Source of the DNA: Acanthosepion pharaonis
Lineage: Eukaryota > Mollusca > Cephalopoda > Sepiida > Sepiidae
Assembly (NCBI GenBank): GCA_903632075.3
Contig: CAHIKZ030004545.1
Coordinates: forward strand, 692,501 to 756,500
Length of the DNA stretch: 64,000 nt
Direction of reading: 5' to 3'
The number at the start of each line of letters is the position of its first letter. Position 1 is the first letter of the stretch. A program made the translations under genes and the position numbers. Under the pieces are notes generated by a model. The model ran no database searches and was not told where the DNA came from. It was given only the letters and a program-made list of their open reading frames with translations. Positions 43,641-55,725 of this stretch are shown here, piece by piece.

Positions 43641-44250
43641 AAATTAATATAGCAAATCTAATATTGAATTTATAATTCTGAAGATATTAACGGTGGAATA
43701 TGGAAGAGAATTCTCGTGTAATTGAACATAAGTAATTTTAGAACCGAAAAAGCTTAAAACGGAATTATATTTATCTCGAATTCAATATGTATAGAGAGTT
43801 GATGCATGTATAAGGCCGTTCGCAAATTAATGTCTCATTTTTGAATACGGTTTAAAAATCAAATTAGATAAAACTAAATTAAATTTAATTCTCTTATGCA
43901 TTAACAGCAGTATCTAGCCCACTACGAGGCTCGCGTTTTTCTTAAAGATTTTTTTTTTGATTCCTGACTAACTTTTTCCAGAGTTTAATATGAGAGATTA
44001 ATTCTTACCAGTAGACTATCATATTATGCATCAAGATTTTTTCAAGATACCTAACAGTAGGAAAGAACACAATAGAGGTTGGATTCATGTCTGTGGTAGT
44101 TATTATTATACAGACAGTTTGAGTTCGAATGAGATATCGGTTCGCTAATTGCTAGTGACACTAGAGCGTGATATGGCGTAACAGATGAGCATAATTTTCT
44201 TTCTTTTTAACGATTCTTTTCTGTTTCTTCGTGCTTTGTTTAGGTTTTAT
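43640..44250. other. No gene recognised
   Basis: AT-rich DNA without identified features. Confidence 0.4.
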
Positions 44251-45060
44251 TTTTAATTCTAATAGTGTCCGACGTATTTATCAGGATTGGGACATAATCA
44301 TTTGTGTTCATAGGTACGGTATATAATATTTTTAAACTTTTCACTCTTTTAAATATTTAAATTTAACTTTAAATGAGTTATTTTCACTTCCTTATATCTT
44401 TTCCTACATTCATATCACATACCTCACGTGACAATCCTTTACCTTGCATCGCTTTTGAGTCTTAGTGAACTTTAGTAAAAAAAAAAATGGTGGTTGTTGT
44501 AGACTAAATAGGGTTACTGAATGAGGAATAACCAAAACGGGGGTTGGAAATGAAATGGTAATCTTTATAACATCAATAAAATACAATACTCGCCAGCGGC
44601 GTGAAGTACGTAAACCACTGCTAGTGGTGGACTACTTAGATAGCATATTACCCCCACTTACAGTAGAGTCCAATGTATTTAGGATGATTGGGACATAAAC
44701 ATTAGTGTTCATAGGTACGGAATATAACACTATTTCTCTCTCTCTCTCTCTTCTTAACTATCTATCTATCTATTTATCTATCTATGCCATTCTGATTATC
44801 TATCTGTTGTAACTTAGAAAAGGTTACTGAATGAGGAATATCTAAAACGAAGGTTGGAAATGAAATTGTAATCTTTATATCATCAACAAAATACAATACT
44901 CACCAGCAGCGTGAAGTAGGTAAACCACTGCTCGTGGTGGTCTATTTAGACAGCATATTACCCTCACTTTCAATAGTGTCCAACGTATTTATGAGGACTG
45001 GGACATACGCATTAGTGTTCATAGGTACGGTATATAATAATAATAATAATAATAATAGTT
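44250..45060. repeat. 310-bp tandem repeat
   Basis: rggttactgaatgaggaata occurs at 44511 and 44821, with ggttggaaatgaaat, aaaatacaatactc, gcgtgaagta and gtaaaccactgct following in both. The block cataggtacgg..tataa occurs near 44310, 44710 and 45020. Two full units plus a partial first one; microsatellites (TC, TATC, ATA) sit at the joints. Confidence 0.92.
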
Positions 45061-45184
45061 GTAGTAGTATTAGTCGAAATAATGACTGACTTAGAGATTA
45101 AATAGTCCAACAAGTTTTTAATATAGTAAATTTCCCCAACCTAACGAAAACTTAATTCAAATATGTTTTTCTTGTTTTTATCAT

Positions 45185-45612
45185 TTCACCTCATTTAAGG
45201 CAATAAAGTCACTACGACGCAAGGCGTCACTGAGTGTTAGAGAATATGAGAAAAATATACTATGAAGATGAGAAGACAATAAGAAACAAGAATTAAGATG
45301 ATGTAAGATAACGATTGACATTGCATTTAAATTTTTGCGATATTTAGTACTAATCTAGTTCTGCACTTAAATTAATAAAGTCTAGCTATAATGAAGGAAT
45401 GTTCATCAGAACAGTTAGCATGAAAATATTTATAGAAAAGTTACAGGGAAGTTACTTTACGGCGATGGGAATAAGAATAAAGCCGAGATGCCAGGTCAGG
45501 AGCAATAACATTGCAGGTTCTTCTATGTATTTTATCAAGGATCTCCAAATATATAGCAGGAGTGTTAGACTTATAAATATGTAAGATTCTGACGAGAACA
45601 ATTGTCTAGCAC
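45185..45612 (-). pseudogene. Jockey/CR1-like reverse transcriptase C-terminus, copy 4
   Basis: Badly decayed but collinear with copy 3: FSSESYIFISLTLLLYIWRS (for FFSESIIQIYKSTIHPCMEY), LIKYIEEP, and at DNA level gattgacattgcatt for the NVNRYL end and gacgcaaggcgtca for the 3' tail. Confidence 0.6.
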
Positions 45613-45639
45613 GACACATTAATAAAAATTTCCTAACTA

Positions 45640-46359
45640 CAGACCTAGTCCCCCGTATTCGCGTGGGTTAAGGACCAGAACCAGCCGCGAATAATTAGAA
45701 TTCGCGAATACTTGTAACCTCCCGCCTAAAATGCTAATAAGTACCTATTATGATTTTTAAAATCCCAGATGCCTTAAACTTTCATCCTAAATATTTTAGA
45801 AACATTTCAGACCTTTTTAAAAAGACTTTTGAAAAATAGTATCGGTGACCATACATTTACCGTAAATTTTCTTTCATACGGACAAAAACCGTCTTTAATG
45901 ACGCATAGATCGATACTACAATTGAAAATACTGTGTAAAATATGTGTAACAAGACATAAAATATAAAGTGATAATAATTTCTAAAACAGAACTGTGATGG
46001 TGCCCCCGGACTTAGCACCCCCTAACAAAGAACAAAGCTTAACCACTAAGCATAATTTTTGCGTTTGTTTTCTTACAATGAAGATGAACAAATCTGCCAA
46101 TTTTTACCATAAAATGAACTGTTATATGTTTTAAGTCACTTAAATAACAGGAAAATAATACAAGAATATTTTAAGTATGTTCTATCAAAAAATTCCGCGA
46201 ATTGAAGGAGTTCTCAGCGAATAATTTGTACATATCTTCTTCACAAAAACACGTGAATATTCGAGCTTCCGCGAATAACAAGTACATATGTTCTAAAGAA
46301 AAAATCCGCGATTGCGTGAAGCCGCGAATGCTGAAACGCGAATAGGCGGGGGCTCACTG
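45640..46359. mobile_element. Tigger/pogo-like non-autonomous element
   Basis: 720 bp between TA dinucleotides. Left end cagacctagtcccccgtatt then cgcg; right end, reversed, cagtgagcccccgcctattc then gcg. The interior repeats the theme (cgcgaataattagaattcgc, ccgcgaattgaaggagttc, cgtgaatattcgagcttccg). The ends match Tigger-type termini (cagtngtcccccnntatccgcg). No transposase frame. It sits right after the decayed jockey-like copy. Confidence 0.8.
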
Positions 46360-46990
46360 TACTCTTTCAACGACGTTAGACCGAGAAGGCGTAATAAATC
46401 ACTTTGCTGGAAGTTAGAATTAGTTATTCTGATGGAGGGTAAAAAGGAGACTTTAAAAGAAGATTTAGATTTTAAAATTTGCGAAGATAACTATGCGTTG
46501 AATCATGGGATTTAATACACTTAAAGACACTTTTTAAAATAGTTTCAAGTTTGAGAAAATAGCTACGATTTGGATCATGGGATTGAATATTACGCATTTT
46601 TATTAATATTTTTTTTTTACTACGATTAATAGCTCCGTTAAAACCGAATTTAGAAATTCCGGTTGACGCCATTTGCCACCTTCTAAAACAAATGTATTTT
46701 TAATTATTTTTCTAAGATGAACGTAAGTAAGTTAGTGCATTTTCAGTAAACGAAAAAATATTTTTATAAGTCGTTTTAATCGAGGCGTTAAATTTTTGAA
46801 GATCTTATCACCTATATGTCTTTACTTCAGACTTGGAAATGCTGATAAAATATTTAGAGGACTTAAGGAAAATTTCTCACCACAAATTTGGAGAGTGTGG
46901 TATAGATTTTTTTTTCAAATATAATTCATTTAGACATTGAAAATTATAATTTTTGTTTCTCACTCTTTTGTGTAGAAGATATTTTTATCA
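46360..46990. other. Unassigned; a short imperfect duplication
   Basis: gaagataactatgcgttgaatcatggga near 46485 and gaaaatagctacgatttgga-tcatggga near 46555 are alike, about 71 bp apart. No gene was recognised. Confidence 0.4.
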
Positions 46991-47350
46991 GCCTACGAAG
47001 AGACTTGAAGCAAATGAAATGTGGTTCTACAGAAGGATGCTGAGATACCATAGACTGAACATGTGAGAAACGACGAAGTTTTAAATAAAATGGAAACAAA
47101 ACGGATACGGATACTTAAAATCAGAAAGAGACAATTGAAATGTCTAGGACACATTATGAGGACAGAAGGCTCGAAAAATTTGATGCTTACAGGACATAAT
47201 TGCAGGAGGAAAATAATGCATAACCTACCGAGCGAGGTTGAAAAAACAGATGCCAGAACAGGGTTTAGGAGAGATAGCAAAAGACAAAATTTATTAAAAC
47301 CTATAAAGGACAGGAAATTGTTGAGAGCCATGATCGCCTGTAGGGTTACG
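46990..47350 (+). pseudogene. RTE-like reverse transcriptase C-terminus, copy R5
   Basis: Plus strand: RLEANEMWFYRRMLRYHRLN, stop, then an open frame METKRIRILKIRKRQLKCLG, HIMRTEGSKNLMLTGHNCRR, KIMHNLPSEVEKTDARTGFR, LKPIKDRKLLRAMIA. It matches the tail of RTE-like elements (WFYRRMLRIPWTEHV..., IRKRQLKFLGHIMRKEGLENL.LTG, KDRKLWRAMIAHV). One frameshift. Followed by AGA and ACA microsatellites near 47350-47400. Confidence 0.85.
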
Positions 47351-47539
47351 AGAAGAAGAAGAAGAAGAAGAAGAGCAACAACAACAACAACAAGACCACC
47401 ACCGAAGAATTTCCCCAAATTTTCTCATCGTCTGAGAGTTGAATGCTATGAAGTAGTTCCACGGATTTTTAGTTAGGTTTTGTTGTCTATCAGTCTCTTG
47501 GTAGACATGATCAATGATAGATTGAAATGTGTGAGGAAG

Positions 47540-48260
47540 TTTGCTCAAAGTATAGATGTCTTCACATCAGCTTGTGTCAAAATCCACGAAAAGCTACGTC
47601 TGATACCAAAATTTAACCCGAGTGGTTTTCCACCATAGGTGTTAATTTTTGTACAGTTCGCTGCTTGGTGTTTATATAGCGCAGGTGTTAAATTATTTTC
47701 AGATGTCAGAAGGATAATGCATCTGTGTCGACTAAAATTTCGATTATCCGGACGCAGTCTTCGTCATTACTGGCCGGAATTTCAGTTTCCTTAGTTCGGT
47801 GTTACGAATGCACAAGGTTCCGTGCAATTTTTAACATCATTAACAAATTTATGACGATACCAACATATTCCGATTTTGCGTACGCGGGATTTTGAACTGT
47901 GTCGGCTACTACGTCTATTTCGACTGGAATGTCGTCTCTGATAACGCAAGATATCCCCGGATCTTACTGACATGGCTTCCACTCGCCCAGTAAGATTATC
48001 TATGTTTGACTGGAGTTGCTGGATTTGGTCCATTTGTGCGTTAATCGGATTCTGGAAAGCATTGACATTGTGTGCGCCTGCGTTTTCGCAAATCTTGTCA
48101 GCGGTATCTGCCAGTTTATCCAGGTCGGCGTCTTCTAACAAAGGGCTTATTATTTGGGTCACGTGGTTCGGTTACTTGTTCATCCATAGTCGACGCAATA
48201 TATTCTCGGGCAAAGCGGGAGGTTCGAGAAAATTCTTCATGTGTCTTAGGAGTTGAGAAA
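47540..48260 (-). pseudogene. Gypsy-type gag C-terminus and protease
   Basis: Minus strand: PLLEDADLDKLADTADKICE, AGAHNVNAFQ, QLQSNIDNLTGRVEAM, then basic SRNRRSSRHSSKSR and the zinc-knuckle-like GICWYRHKFVNDVKNCTEPC with AFV. In other frames the protease follows: RKLKFRP, FLVDTDAL-like (DTG changed), ALYKHQAANCTKINTYGGKP, LGLNFGIRRSFSWILTQADV. The CWYH..FG..A..C..PC and LRRSF.W.F..ADV strings are hallmarks of a Ty3/Gypsy lineage common in invertebrates. Confidence 0.82.
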
Positions 48261-48280
48261 GTGCCAAAATGATTTGATAA

Positions 48281-48760
48281 TTACTTTTTTTCGGGTTCAC
48301 CAGTCCAATGTAAAATTGTTTGTTTCAGTATGTCGTATAGATTCACCTCAGGCACTGCATTCAGCAAGTACAATATTTCGCGGAAGACCACCGTTGGAAG
48401 TATTTTCAACAGCGTAGGGGAATTTTGTCTTTTGCGAAGTATTTTTTTTTTCTTGCCGTGAAAATAACATGCAGTTGAGGAAACCATATCTATGTATCCT
48501 GCGGGTTGAATGGGACTATTTTCTGATGTCGGAAGGATAATGCACCTGTGTCGACTAAAAATTCCTATGCCTGATACGAGTAACGAATGTAAAATAGACG
48601 ACTTTTCTTCGAACGCAGTCGTCGTCATTACTGGTCGGAATATAGGTTTCCTTAGTTCGGTGTTACGAATGCACAGGGTTCTGTGCAATTTTTAACATCA
48701 TTAACAAATTTATGATGATATTCCGATTTTGCGTACGCGGGATTTTGAACCGTGTCTTTT
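48281..48760 (-). pseudogene. Gypsy gag middle part with duplicated gag-protease junction
   Basis: Minus strand from high to low: NTELRKPIFRPVMTTTAFEE-type protease start with HRCIILPTSENSPIQPAGY, then ILPTVVFREILYLLNAVPEV, NLYDILKQTILHWTGEPEKK, the gag segment (xxPEVxxEVRDLLLxPPxxNPYDxLKxxLIxRT). The first part duplicates 47700-47960 (shared ttagttcggtgttacgaatg, ttaacatcattaacaaattt, cgattttgcgtacgcgggat), about 860 bp away, so a protease start lies upstream of gag where it does not belong. Confidence 0.78.
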
Positions 48761-48779
48761 GCGAAGTCTATTGAAGAAG

Positions 48780-51440
48780 GATATTCGTCTTTTCTTTGTT
48801 ACCGGAGTTATCGTCTCACTCTAGCAAAATCCCTCTGCCTGAAATAAAATCTTCGCGTAGGCAGGCTAGTAGTTTATTATAACCCCGTATAAAGGAAGGT
48901 GATTAAGCTATGAAGTGGCCATAATTCGACTGGCGAAGTAGTTATAGCAGTCTGCGAAATAACCTACGTACAGATTACTGTGAACCGTCAAAAATATTTT
49001 CTTTTTGAAACTAGTGTAATATAACCGTTGTCATTTTTTAAATATATATCCAACAGAACATCACGTCTGTCAGTCACCATTTTCTTGCGACTATCAGCAT
49101 TTTTAATGAGATTTTTATGCTCCATGTTCATTTGGCCCTCAAACAATTTTTGCAGACGCGTGTGAGTTCAAGGAAAAATAAGATAGCATTTAAACAAATA
49201 AATATTTTAAAAAATATATTAATAGGACAGTTTTCCAAAAGGAAAAACGAGAAATGAAATTAAATGTGAAGAGTTCAAAGCAACCTTCAGAGTCTGTAGT
49301 TGAGGTAGTTACATGTCGGCGAGAGCGAAAAGAATGTTCTCTATGAATGTCAATGAGAAAGAGATGGTTTCTTTCAAATCTTGCGCTGCCTGTAAATATC
49401 GTCAGGAGGCGGTAATTCAAAGTTTCGCTACCTGTGATTATCATCAATAGGGTGGTAATCCAAGAGATATCACATATAACTTGAAGATAAAATAATATCA
49501 TAATCAAGTTATTGGCGTTCCATACAACTTAAAACAAAGGGTTAGGAAGAAAAACATAAATTTTATAAAGATCGACAAGAGCTACTGTACTCTAAAAACC
49601 TATTTTTCTAAAAAAAAAAATGTTTTAAGAGAAAGGGTGTATAAATTTTAATTAACAGTAGTACCGGCTTGTCAGTCGATAAATATCAACTGTTTCCTTA
49701 TAAAGAAACGGTTAATATTTCCAGTTCGTGCCAAGGGAGATAACTAGTATCTATTATTACAACAATTTTGAACCTTCAGTTTTAAAGTAGATATACTGTT
49801 TTAACTTGGACGATTACTGCAGCACAGGTTTCCCATCCAAAATTCTTTCAATTTGGCCTTCTTTACCTAAGCTTATTTTATTCTAAAATTACACATGCAT
49901 TATAACTAAATCGGAGTTTTTCTTGATTATTCTAACCTGGTAACCAATAAAAACCGATAATCCGATTAAACGGCACATCCATTCGGGTTCTGAAAGCATC
50001 AAATTCGGTGAAAAATTTTTAATAGACCGATTTAGCATCCCTAAGATCCGGTGTAAGGATTGAACCCCGGAACTTGTGATTTTCATTCCATCTTTTTTTG
50101 TCTATCGAGTAATTACGACGAAAATACATCGGCAAAATGCGAAGCACTGTTAACTGTTCATTTCTATGTGGATAAAATCAATACGCTAAGAAGAATCGAA
50201 AACGAGGCCGAAATCAAATCGAAACGAAACTACAGTAAGAGGACATTTTTTTTCAAAATCAGTAAGAAAATAATCGATACGAACTAATTAGTTCTCCAAG
50301 AAGCCTTTAAAACTACGATGAATGTGGAATGTGGAAACAAAAAATCTCGACGTTATTAATACAACACCATTTCTAAGTATCAAGAACGCATCACTTCAAT
50401 ATGAACGTGCATAGTTTAGTTGCATATGTCATTCAATTCTCTTCTCTTTGAATGGCTGAAGAATTTTTGAATAAATCTTAGCTTTCAAGGCTCTCAGTAT
50501 TAATGTTCAGGGAAAATGAAACTTAAGTTTTTTTTTCCAATATTAAAAACATATTTTCTTTTGTTTTGTTTTGCTTTTATTTATTATTAAAATTATTTTT
50601 CAGTATTAAAATTATTATATTTTAGTTTGTAAAAGTATAAAATTATATTAAGTTAAGTAAACATATCAGCAAATGGGTATATTTTATGCCTATGAGAAAC
50701 TTCATGAAAAAAAACTATTTTAAATAAAAGAACAATTAATTCTTTAAGGTGTACGATTTATTAATTCACTTTGATGATTTCGCTATGTTTCGCTAAAATA
50801 AAATTTTTATTTTTTTAATTCATCATCATCATCATCATGATAAGTCCCATGACCGAGCATGGTGGTAGGGTTACTACACAGCTTACTTCTCTCACCTCCC
50901 TCCACATGTCTCAGTAGGCATTCATTCATGTGTAGGGCGTCATTTATGTGTAACGTGTACATCTGATGGACCCCCACCCATCACCAGGACAGACCATAGC
51001 CCATGTCCCCCAACTCGACATGTGGCCGTTGATTCCATCAGATGCACCCTCTACTTTGACTGCTGAATTACATGTGATTATGTATCGATAAATCCCGAAA
51101 GACCCGATAAAATTATATTTCATGAAGTGAATTATTGGATTTAAAATGCGTTATTTTCTTTTGTTTTTCTCACATTAGGATGAGATTATTTTTAATTCTC
51201 TTGACCAGACTGATAAATTTTGATTAATCAAGAAATTAGTTTTTCTTCGATCTATCCTAAAACGACGTTCTGTTTCCTAGAGGAGAGATTTTCTCTAATT
51301 GAATCTTGGGGCGAAAAGCAAATTCACTGACAAATCGATTTCCAAAACATAAAGAAAACTTCTTTCGCAACTATTGTTTTAACTTTGACAGCAATTAGGG
51401 CTTTTATTTACAGATTTTACTTATAAATTTTAATAATAAT
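48780..51440. other. No gene recognised
   Basis: AT-rich. Minor items: a 43-bp imperfect direct repeat at 49379-49463, a 16-bp-stem hairpin at 49684-49724 (tatcaactgtttc, gaaacggttaata), and a moderate-complexity stretch at 50814-51070 after a (CAT)n run that looks like a dispersed repeat but has no second copy here. Confidence 0.45.
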
Positions 51441-51441
51441 A

Positions 51442-51541
51442 CAGTGAAACCCGGATATAAGAGACCCGGATATAAGAGAAACCCGGATATAAGAGACTTC
51501 TTCTCCGGTCCCGACAACTCTCTTATATCCGGGTCACACTG
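51442..51541. mobile_element. 100-bp pogo-like MITE
   Basis: Exactly between TA dinucleotides: cagtgaaacccggatataag at the left, cttatatccgggtcacactg at the right. The block gaaacccggatataagagac is repeated two to three times inside the left half. Ends CAGT...ACTG are typical of pogo/Tc1 relatives. Confidence 0.88.
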
Positions 51542-51544
51542 TAC

Positions 51545-52575
51545 TTCGTTTCTAAATAAAGTATTTATATTTTCCATAATGTTAAAATATATCATGAGTA
51601 AAAGTACATAGTTTTTGAGTAAAGGTTCTTGTTTTATTGAATAAAACTAGTTATAAGTTTAAATAAACTTGAAAAAAGATGTTTAATGGAATCATCTGTC
51701 AATTACCTTACAATGGTACGGAATAGAAAAAGAAGGCAAGAAAACTTACACGCTACTATTTAATTTTTCAATATTGTGTATGCTTCATTTTTAATAATAA
51801 TAATAAAAAGAAAACGTTCTTCGTGTGAATAATATTCGCCAAGGGTGAATTTCCTTGAAAGGAAAATGTCCCAATTAACCTGCATTGTGGCAACGAATTC
51901 CACGCTGGAGAACAGAAATATTTCATTTCCATAGCAAAATAACTTGTCACGTTATGATTGGCCCTTTTTTTTTTTTTTTTTTCAAAAAGCATTCTGGGAT
52001 TTTGTGACGTCACAGTCTATTATTCACTCTATCATGAGAGACTCCATTGGGTAGCGTAAAGTTTGCCAACACGTAAAAAGGAAATTGGCGAATAAGTAGT
52101 TTATATTCGCATCGCATGGGTGTTGTTGAGGAAGGTGTGAATTCGTATCTTTTTTGCCATCTCTCCCATTGCCTGATATCCTAAGAAAATGCCTCCACAT
52201 TGGCACACCGCAATAACTAATGTTTAACAAAAATACATTGAACAATTGATAAAAAAAAAATACTGACTGATGCCTTGCATCCTTCACAGATTTATTTCTT
52301 TAAAGATTTAGTTATAAATATGATAAAAAATTACACTTGCTGCATTGTGATTGTCGTATGTGGCTGAGTCATCTAAAGCGCACTAACCACTGATAGTGGA
52401 CACAGCTTTAATAGAGACCTAGATTTGAACTATGCCGTAAGGTAGGATTTCCCATTTTTAATAGAATAAAAAAACGTGTAATGGTAAGGTAGTTTAATTA
52501 AGGTAAAACGTATAATTCGATTTAAAGCAAAATACATCCATAAATACGACTGCTATTCTTTGTCCATTTTATTTA
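51545..52575. other. No gene recognised
   Basis: AT-rich DNA; short frames only. Confidence 0.4.
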
Positions 52576-52579
52576 AACG

Positions 52580-52583
52580 CACG

Positions 52584-52634
<51 letters not shown>

Positions 52635-52670
52635 GCATAAACACACACACACACACATATATATATGTGT
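52580..52670. repeat. CA/TA/GT microsatellites
   Basis: CA, then TA at about 52597-52631, then short CA, TA and GT runs. Confidence 0.95.
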
Positions 52671-52679
52671 GTGTGTATA

Positions 52680-52864
52680 TTTTAAGACATTTTTATGTTT
52701 ATACATTCTTTTTATAGATACAAATATTTAAGTAAATGCTCTGTTTTATAATAAACAGTATTAATAACATATACCAGCCTGAATGTCCGATAAATTTTCA
52801 TAGAAAATATTCGTTCTCCGACAGGAATCGAACCTGTATCTTAATCGGAACCGTCATTTAGCCT

Positions 52865-52868
<4 letters not shown>
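52680..52868 (-). repeat. Family-S unit with tRNA-like head, copy 3
   Basis: Body aagacatttttatgtttata, cattctttttatagata, gctctgttttataataaaca, ccagcctgaatgtccgata, then the tRNA-like head (52811-52868 minus) with ACAGG-TTCGATT-CCTGT. The head is cut at the anticodon region by (TA)n (52868-52896). Confidence 0.75.
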
Positions 52869-52900
<32 letters not shown>

Positions 52901-53020
52901 GCTCAAACACTAGTATTCCAATTATAATCATGGAATAATAGTGTTTGAGCCTTTTATATTATATTCATATTCTGTCCTGGACATTGAGCTCTACCTGGAT
53001 TCTATCCTCTTGGAATTTAA

Positions 53021-53091
<71 letters not shown>
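52868..53091. repeat. Family-H hairpin between (TA)n arrays
   Basis: TA at 52868-52896; hairpin 52898-52962 (aaaaggctcaaacactagta, ttcca, tggaa, taatagtgtttgagcctttt); flank gacattgagctctacctgga, ttctatcctc shared with 29190-29240; TA at 53024-53073 and GT to 53091. Confidence 0.85.
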
Positions 53092-53092
<1 letters not shown>

Positions 53093-53820
53093 CATATATA
53101 CAATTATTTAATTAAAATGTAATTAGAATTAATTACAGTTTATCGTAGATTTTGGTGAATACGATGCTAAGTAAACTGGAAATAGAGCCTCAAGTCGCGT
53201 AATGTTACAATTTTTTTTAGATCTCTTTAGCATTTATAATTTTCACGTTTAGAATATTGTCATAGACAAATTAATTAACATGCTCGATAATCGTGAAACA
53301 TTGACACATTTGCTTGTCAAGGTTTAATGATGTGTAAAAAAAGAAACATCACTCACACACACATATGTGCCCATATGTATTTATCTATATGAGACAATTT
53401 TTAAAATCTTTTACTTTGATGTTTCGTCGATTTTTTGTCATCATAAGAAAAATAATCTTATTGCTGAAGTGTATAGAATACTTTAGAGAAAGGAGGTTGC
53501 GGTAAAATATCTGAATACTTGATTTTCTTTTAGTTCTATGCTTGGCGAAATTAAATTTTAACTAATTTAGACTTAATTTCTTTTTCCCGATTTACGTATC
53601 TCAAATTGCGACTATATTTATTTAGTGAGAAATAATTGCATCAATTTTATTCATTAAATCCTTTTCTTATTAAATCGTAAATGAGAAAAAATATACCCTG
53701 AATTGGAATGTCCGTTATTAAAGATATTGATAACGCTAAGTAAGATACTTTTTTCTGATGAGTCCGAATGAGTATATACACACAGACACGTCTATATACA
53801 AATTGCGATGGAAAAAATGT
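53092..53820. other. No gene recognised
   Basis: AT-rich DNA. Confidence 0.4.
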
Positions 53821-53854
53821 CGCCATTTTATATTTTTAATTTCGCGCATGCGCG
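53821..53854. promoter_or_regulatory. YY1-like and NRF1-like sites
   Basis: cgccatttt followed by gcgcatgcgcg, the same two sites as at 14512-14538 in the opposite order. No adjacent gene. Confidence 0.25.
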
Positions 53855-54084
53855 TTATTTTTTTGTGATTTTTTTTTTATTTTTTTTATTTTTTTGTTTT
53901 TGTTTTTTGTTTTGTTTTTTTGTACTGTCGACTACACCGTATAGTAGATAATGTTGGGGCATCGTTTGTGAGAAAAAGTACACCCTGACACAATTCACTC
54001 CGCTAGAAAATTGGCACGACGTTGTCCTGCTGGGCATTCGAACCGGAAGCTCAAATACGAACATTTCCGAGTGATTTGGAGTCA

Positions 54085-54540
54085 AACTAATTTAGGTGAG
54101 CCTAATGGCGGTTACGAAGGTGTTTGGAGGGATCAGTAGTGATGGTGACATTATGCCTCCATTCATCTTCTTCATAGGGCCTCAGACTCAACCCGGATTC
54201 CTACATCAAGTGATTTAGGAGGTAGCGCTGTCCTGGGTCAAGAGGGTGGTTGCTAGAAAACAGGATGCTGCACAATGTAGTACAAGCAGGAGCACACAGT
54301 CATGGCTGTCAGACAATTTCTGTGACCACATCACCCCTTATATCTGGGAACTTATTATTATGTGAGGAACACAGTTGAGCGAGAGGCCAACAAATCTTTG
54401 TAACACCAAAGATTAACTGAAAGCAAGGATTATGGCAACATTCACCAACTTAAACAAGGAGACCGCCCAGAAGAGTTGCAGGAAATTCTGAACTCGTCTG
54501 GAGGCCATGGTTGAAGCCAATTGCGATTTTATTGGACAAA
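54085..54540 (+). pseudogene. Mariner/maT-like transposase remnant
   Basis: Plus strand: MAVTKVFGGISSDGDIMPPF, IFFIGPQTQ, VIEVALSWVKRVVARKQDAA-like, TQSWLSDNFCDHITPYIWE, then a jump to NTVEREANKSL-like, KARIMATFTNLNKETAQKSC, RKF and TRLEAMVEANCDFIGQI. This follows the second half of DD37D-type mariner relatives (VMVFGVVSSEG..MPP, W....F..H.T..LWP, SPDLNPLDYYVWG, then the CR.FR.R.EAVI.A.GG.IE end). The SPDLNPLDYY block with the catalytic Asp is deleted. Confidence 0.75.
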
Positions 54541-54635
54541 TTTATTTTTAGTATTTCAAGATATTTTTTTCTCTAATTTTGCTAAATATATTGTTTAAAA
54601 TGAGATATCAATATTATTTTCATTTTTGCATAATT

Positions 54636-54660
54636 TTGACGACAATTTATCCATCGCACC

Positions 54661-54702
<42 letters not shown>
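54636..54702. repeat. Satellite monomer and (GT)n
   Basis: tgacgacaatttatccatcg-caccc is the unit of the satellite at 17521-18235, here single and followed by about 38 bp GT. Confidence 0.85.
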
Positions 54703-54704
<2 letters not shown>

Positions 54705-54734
54705 ATATAAATAGAGAAGTGGACATTTTTTCCC

Positions 54735-55430
54735 TTAATCTAATTACACCTTCAGAAACCCCCGAAACAGAAATCATCACCTTACCAACAAAAATTGGCT
54801 TCTTGAAATTCAGAGGTGGAGAATCAGAGAGTTTCCAATGTTTGCTTTGAATCTTTGATTCAGGTTCGAAGTGGTGAACTCAGGTTTCATCTTGAGTTAC
54901 CAATCTGCGATGGAAATTCTCAGGATAAGCATGGAAGGCGTGTCAGAAGTGTCAACCCTTTTTCGCTTCTGCTGTGTTGTCAGATCTCAGTTAAAATAGT
55001 ATGGACCGAAAAATCTACGGACTTAGCTATCTCCTGGTCAGTAAAACGTATCAAATTGTTCATCAGTGGTAATGTTTTTTGGGGCTATCTGACCAAAGTT
55101 CATCTGTGATGTCTCTGCGCCGCTTGACTTCCGTTACCCAGTTCTTCCCAGTTCCATAGGAAAGGAAGTCATTTAAAAGTGCCTGTACCATATCATCATG
55201 GATTTCCTTTGGTTTCATACCTTTCTTCTGCTCGTCCATCTTTTTTAGCCATTTTTAGATTTGTCGTACACCTCTCACCTTTGTATAGGCCTCACCCGCA
55301 TAGAAATTAAGACAGGAATCTGAATTATTTTTTCTAGTTTTATAACAGGTGTTAGTGTGTTGCTACAACAAAAATGTTCAAATATGTCTCTTCTTTGGGA
55401 GTGAGCCATCGATCTTTTTGAACGACCATC
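54735..55430 (-). pseudogene. Mariner transposase remnant, copy 2
   Basis: Minus strand: MDEQKKGMKPKEIHDDMVQA, YGTGKNWVTEVKRRRDI, SDSPKKH; further on VTQDET then a stop in place of Trp, VHHFEPESKIQSKHWKLSDS, PPL, GKVMISVSGVSEGVI. These match the DD34D mariner order (KEIhddM...NWV.EFKRG, the VT.DETWVHH..PE.K.QS.QW first-Asp block, GKVM..vFWD.eGVi). The second catalytic Asp reads Gly/Val. It is collinear with 1-700. Confidence 0.85.
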
Positions 55431-55439
55431 GTATATATA

Positions 55440-55531
55440 TATTTTATATAAATATAAAAGTGGTATGGAAGTCAACATACAGCGGTGACAGTTTCTTTTC
55501 ACGGTAAAAAGGCAATCAATTCAGTGTACAC

Positions 55532-55603
<72 letters not shown>
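55440..55603. repeat. Family-D fragment and (TA)n
   Basis: A short D copy (aaaagtggtatggaagtcaa, cagcggtgaca, agtgtacactttca) at 55440-55538, then 65 bp TA. Confidence 0.7.
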
Positions 55604-55606
<3 letters not shown>

Positions 55607-55725
55607 TTGTGTTGCGTGCATTTAAACCAGTCTGAAGATGCAGTGTAAACCAACTGCAGAAATAAATTTAAGTTTATATCTGGCAAATTCGAATGTAAAG
55701 TTTTTCTTTGCAATTTTCTTAATTA

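Noticed and set aside
47345..47410. Arginine-rich then threonine-rich protein tail
   Set aside because: Translated AGA and ACA microsatellites following the RTE-like fragment R5.
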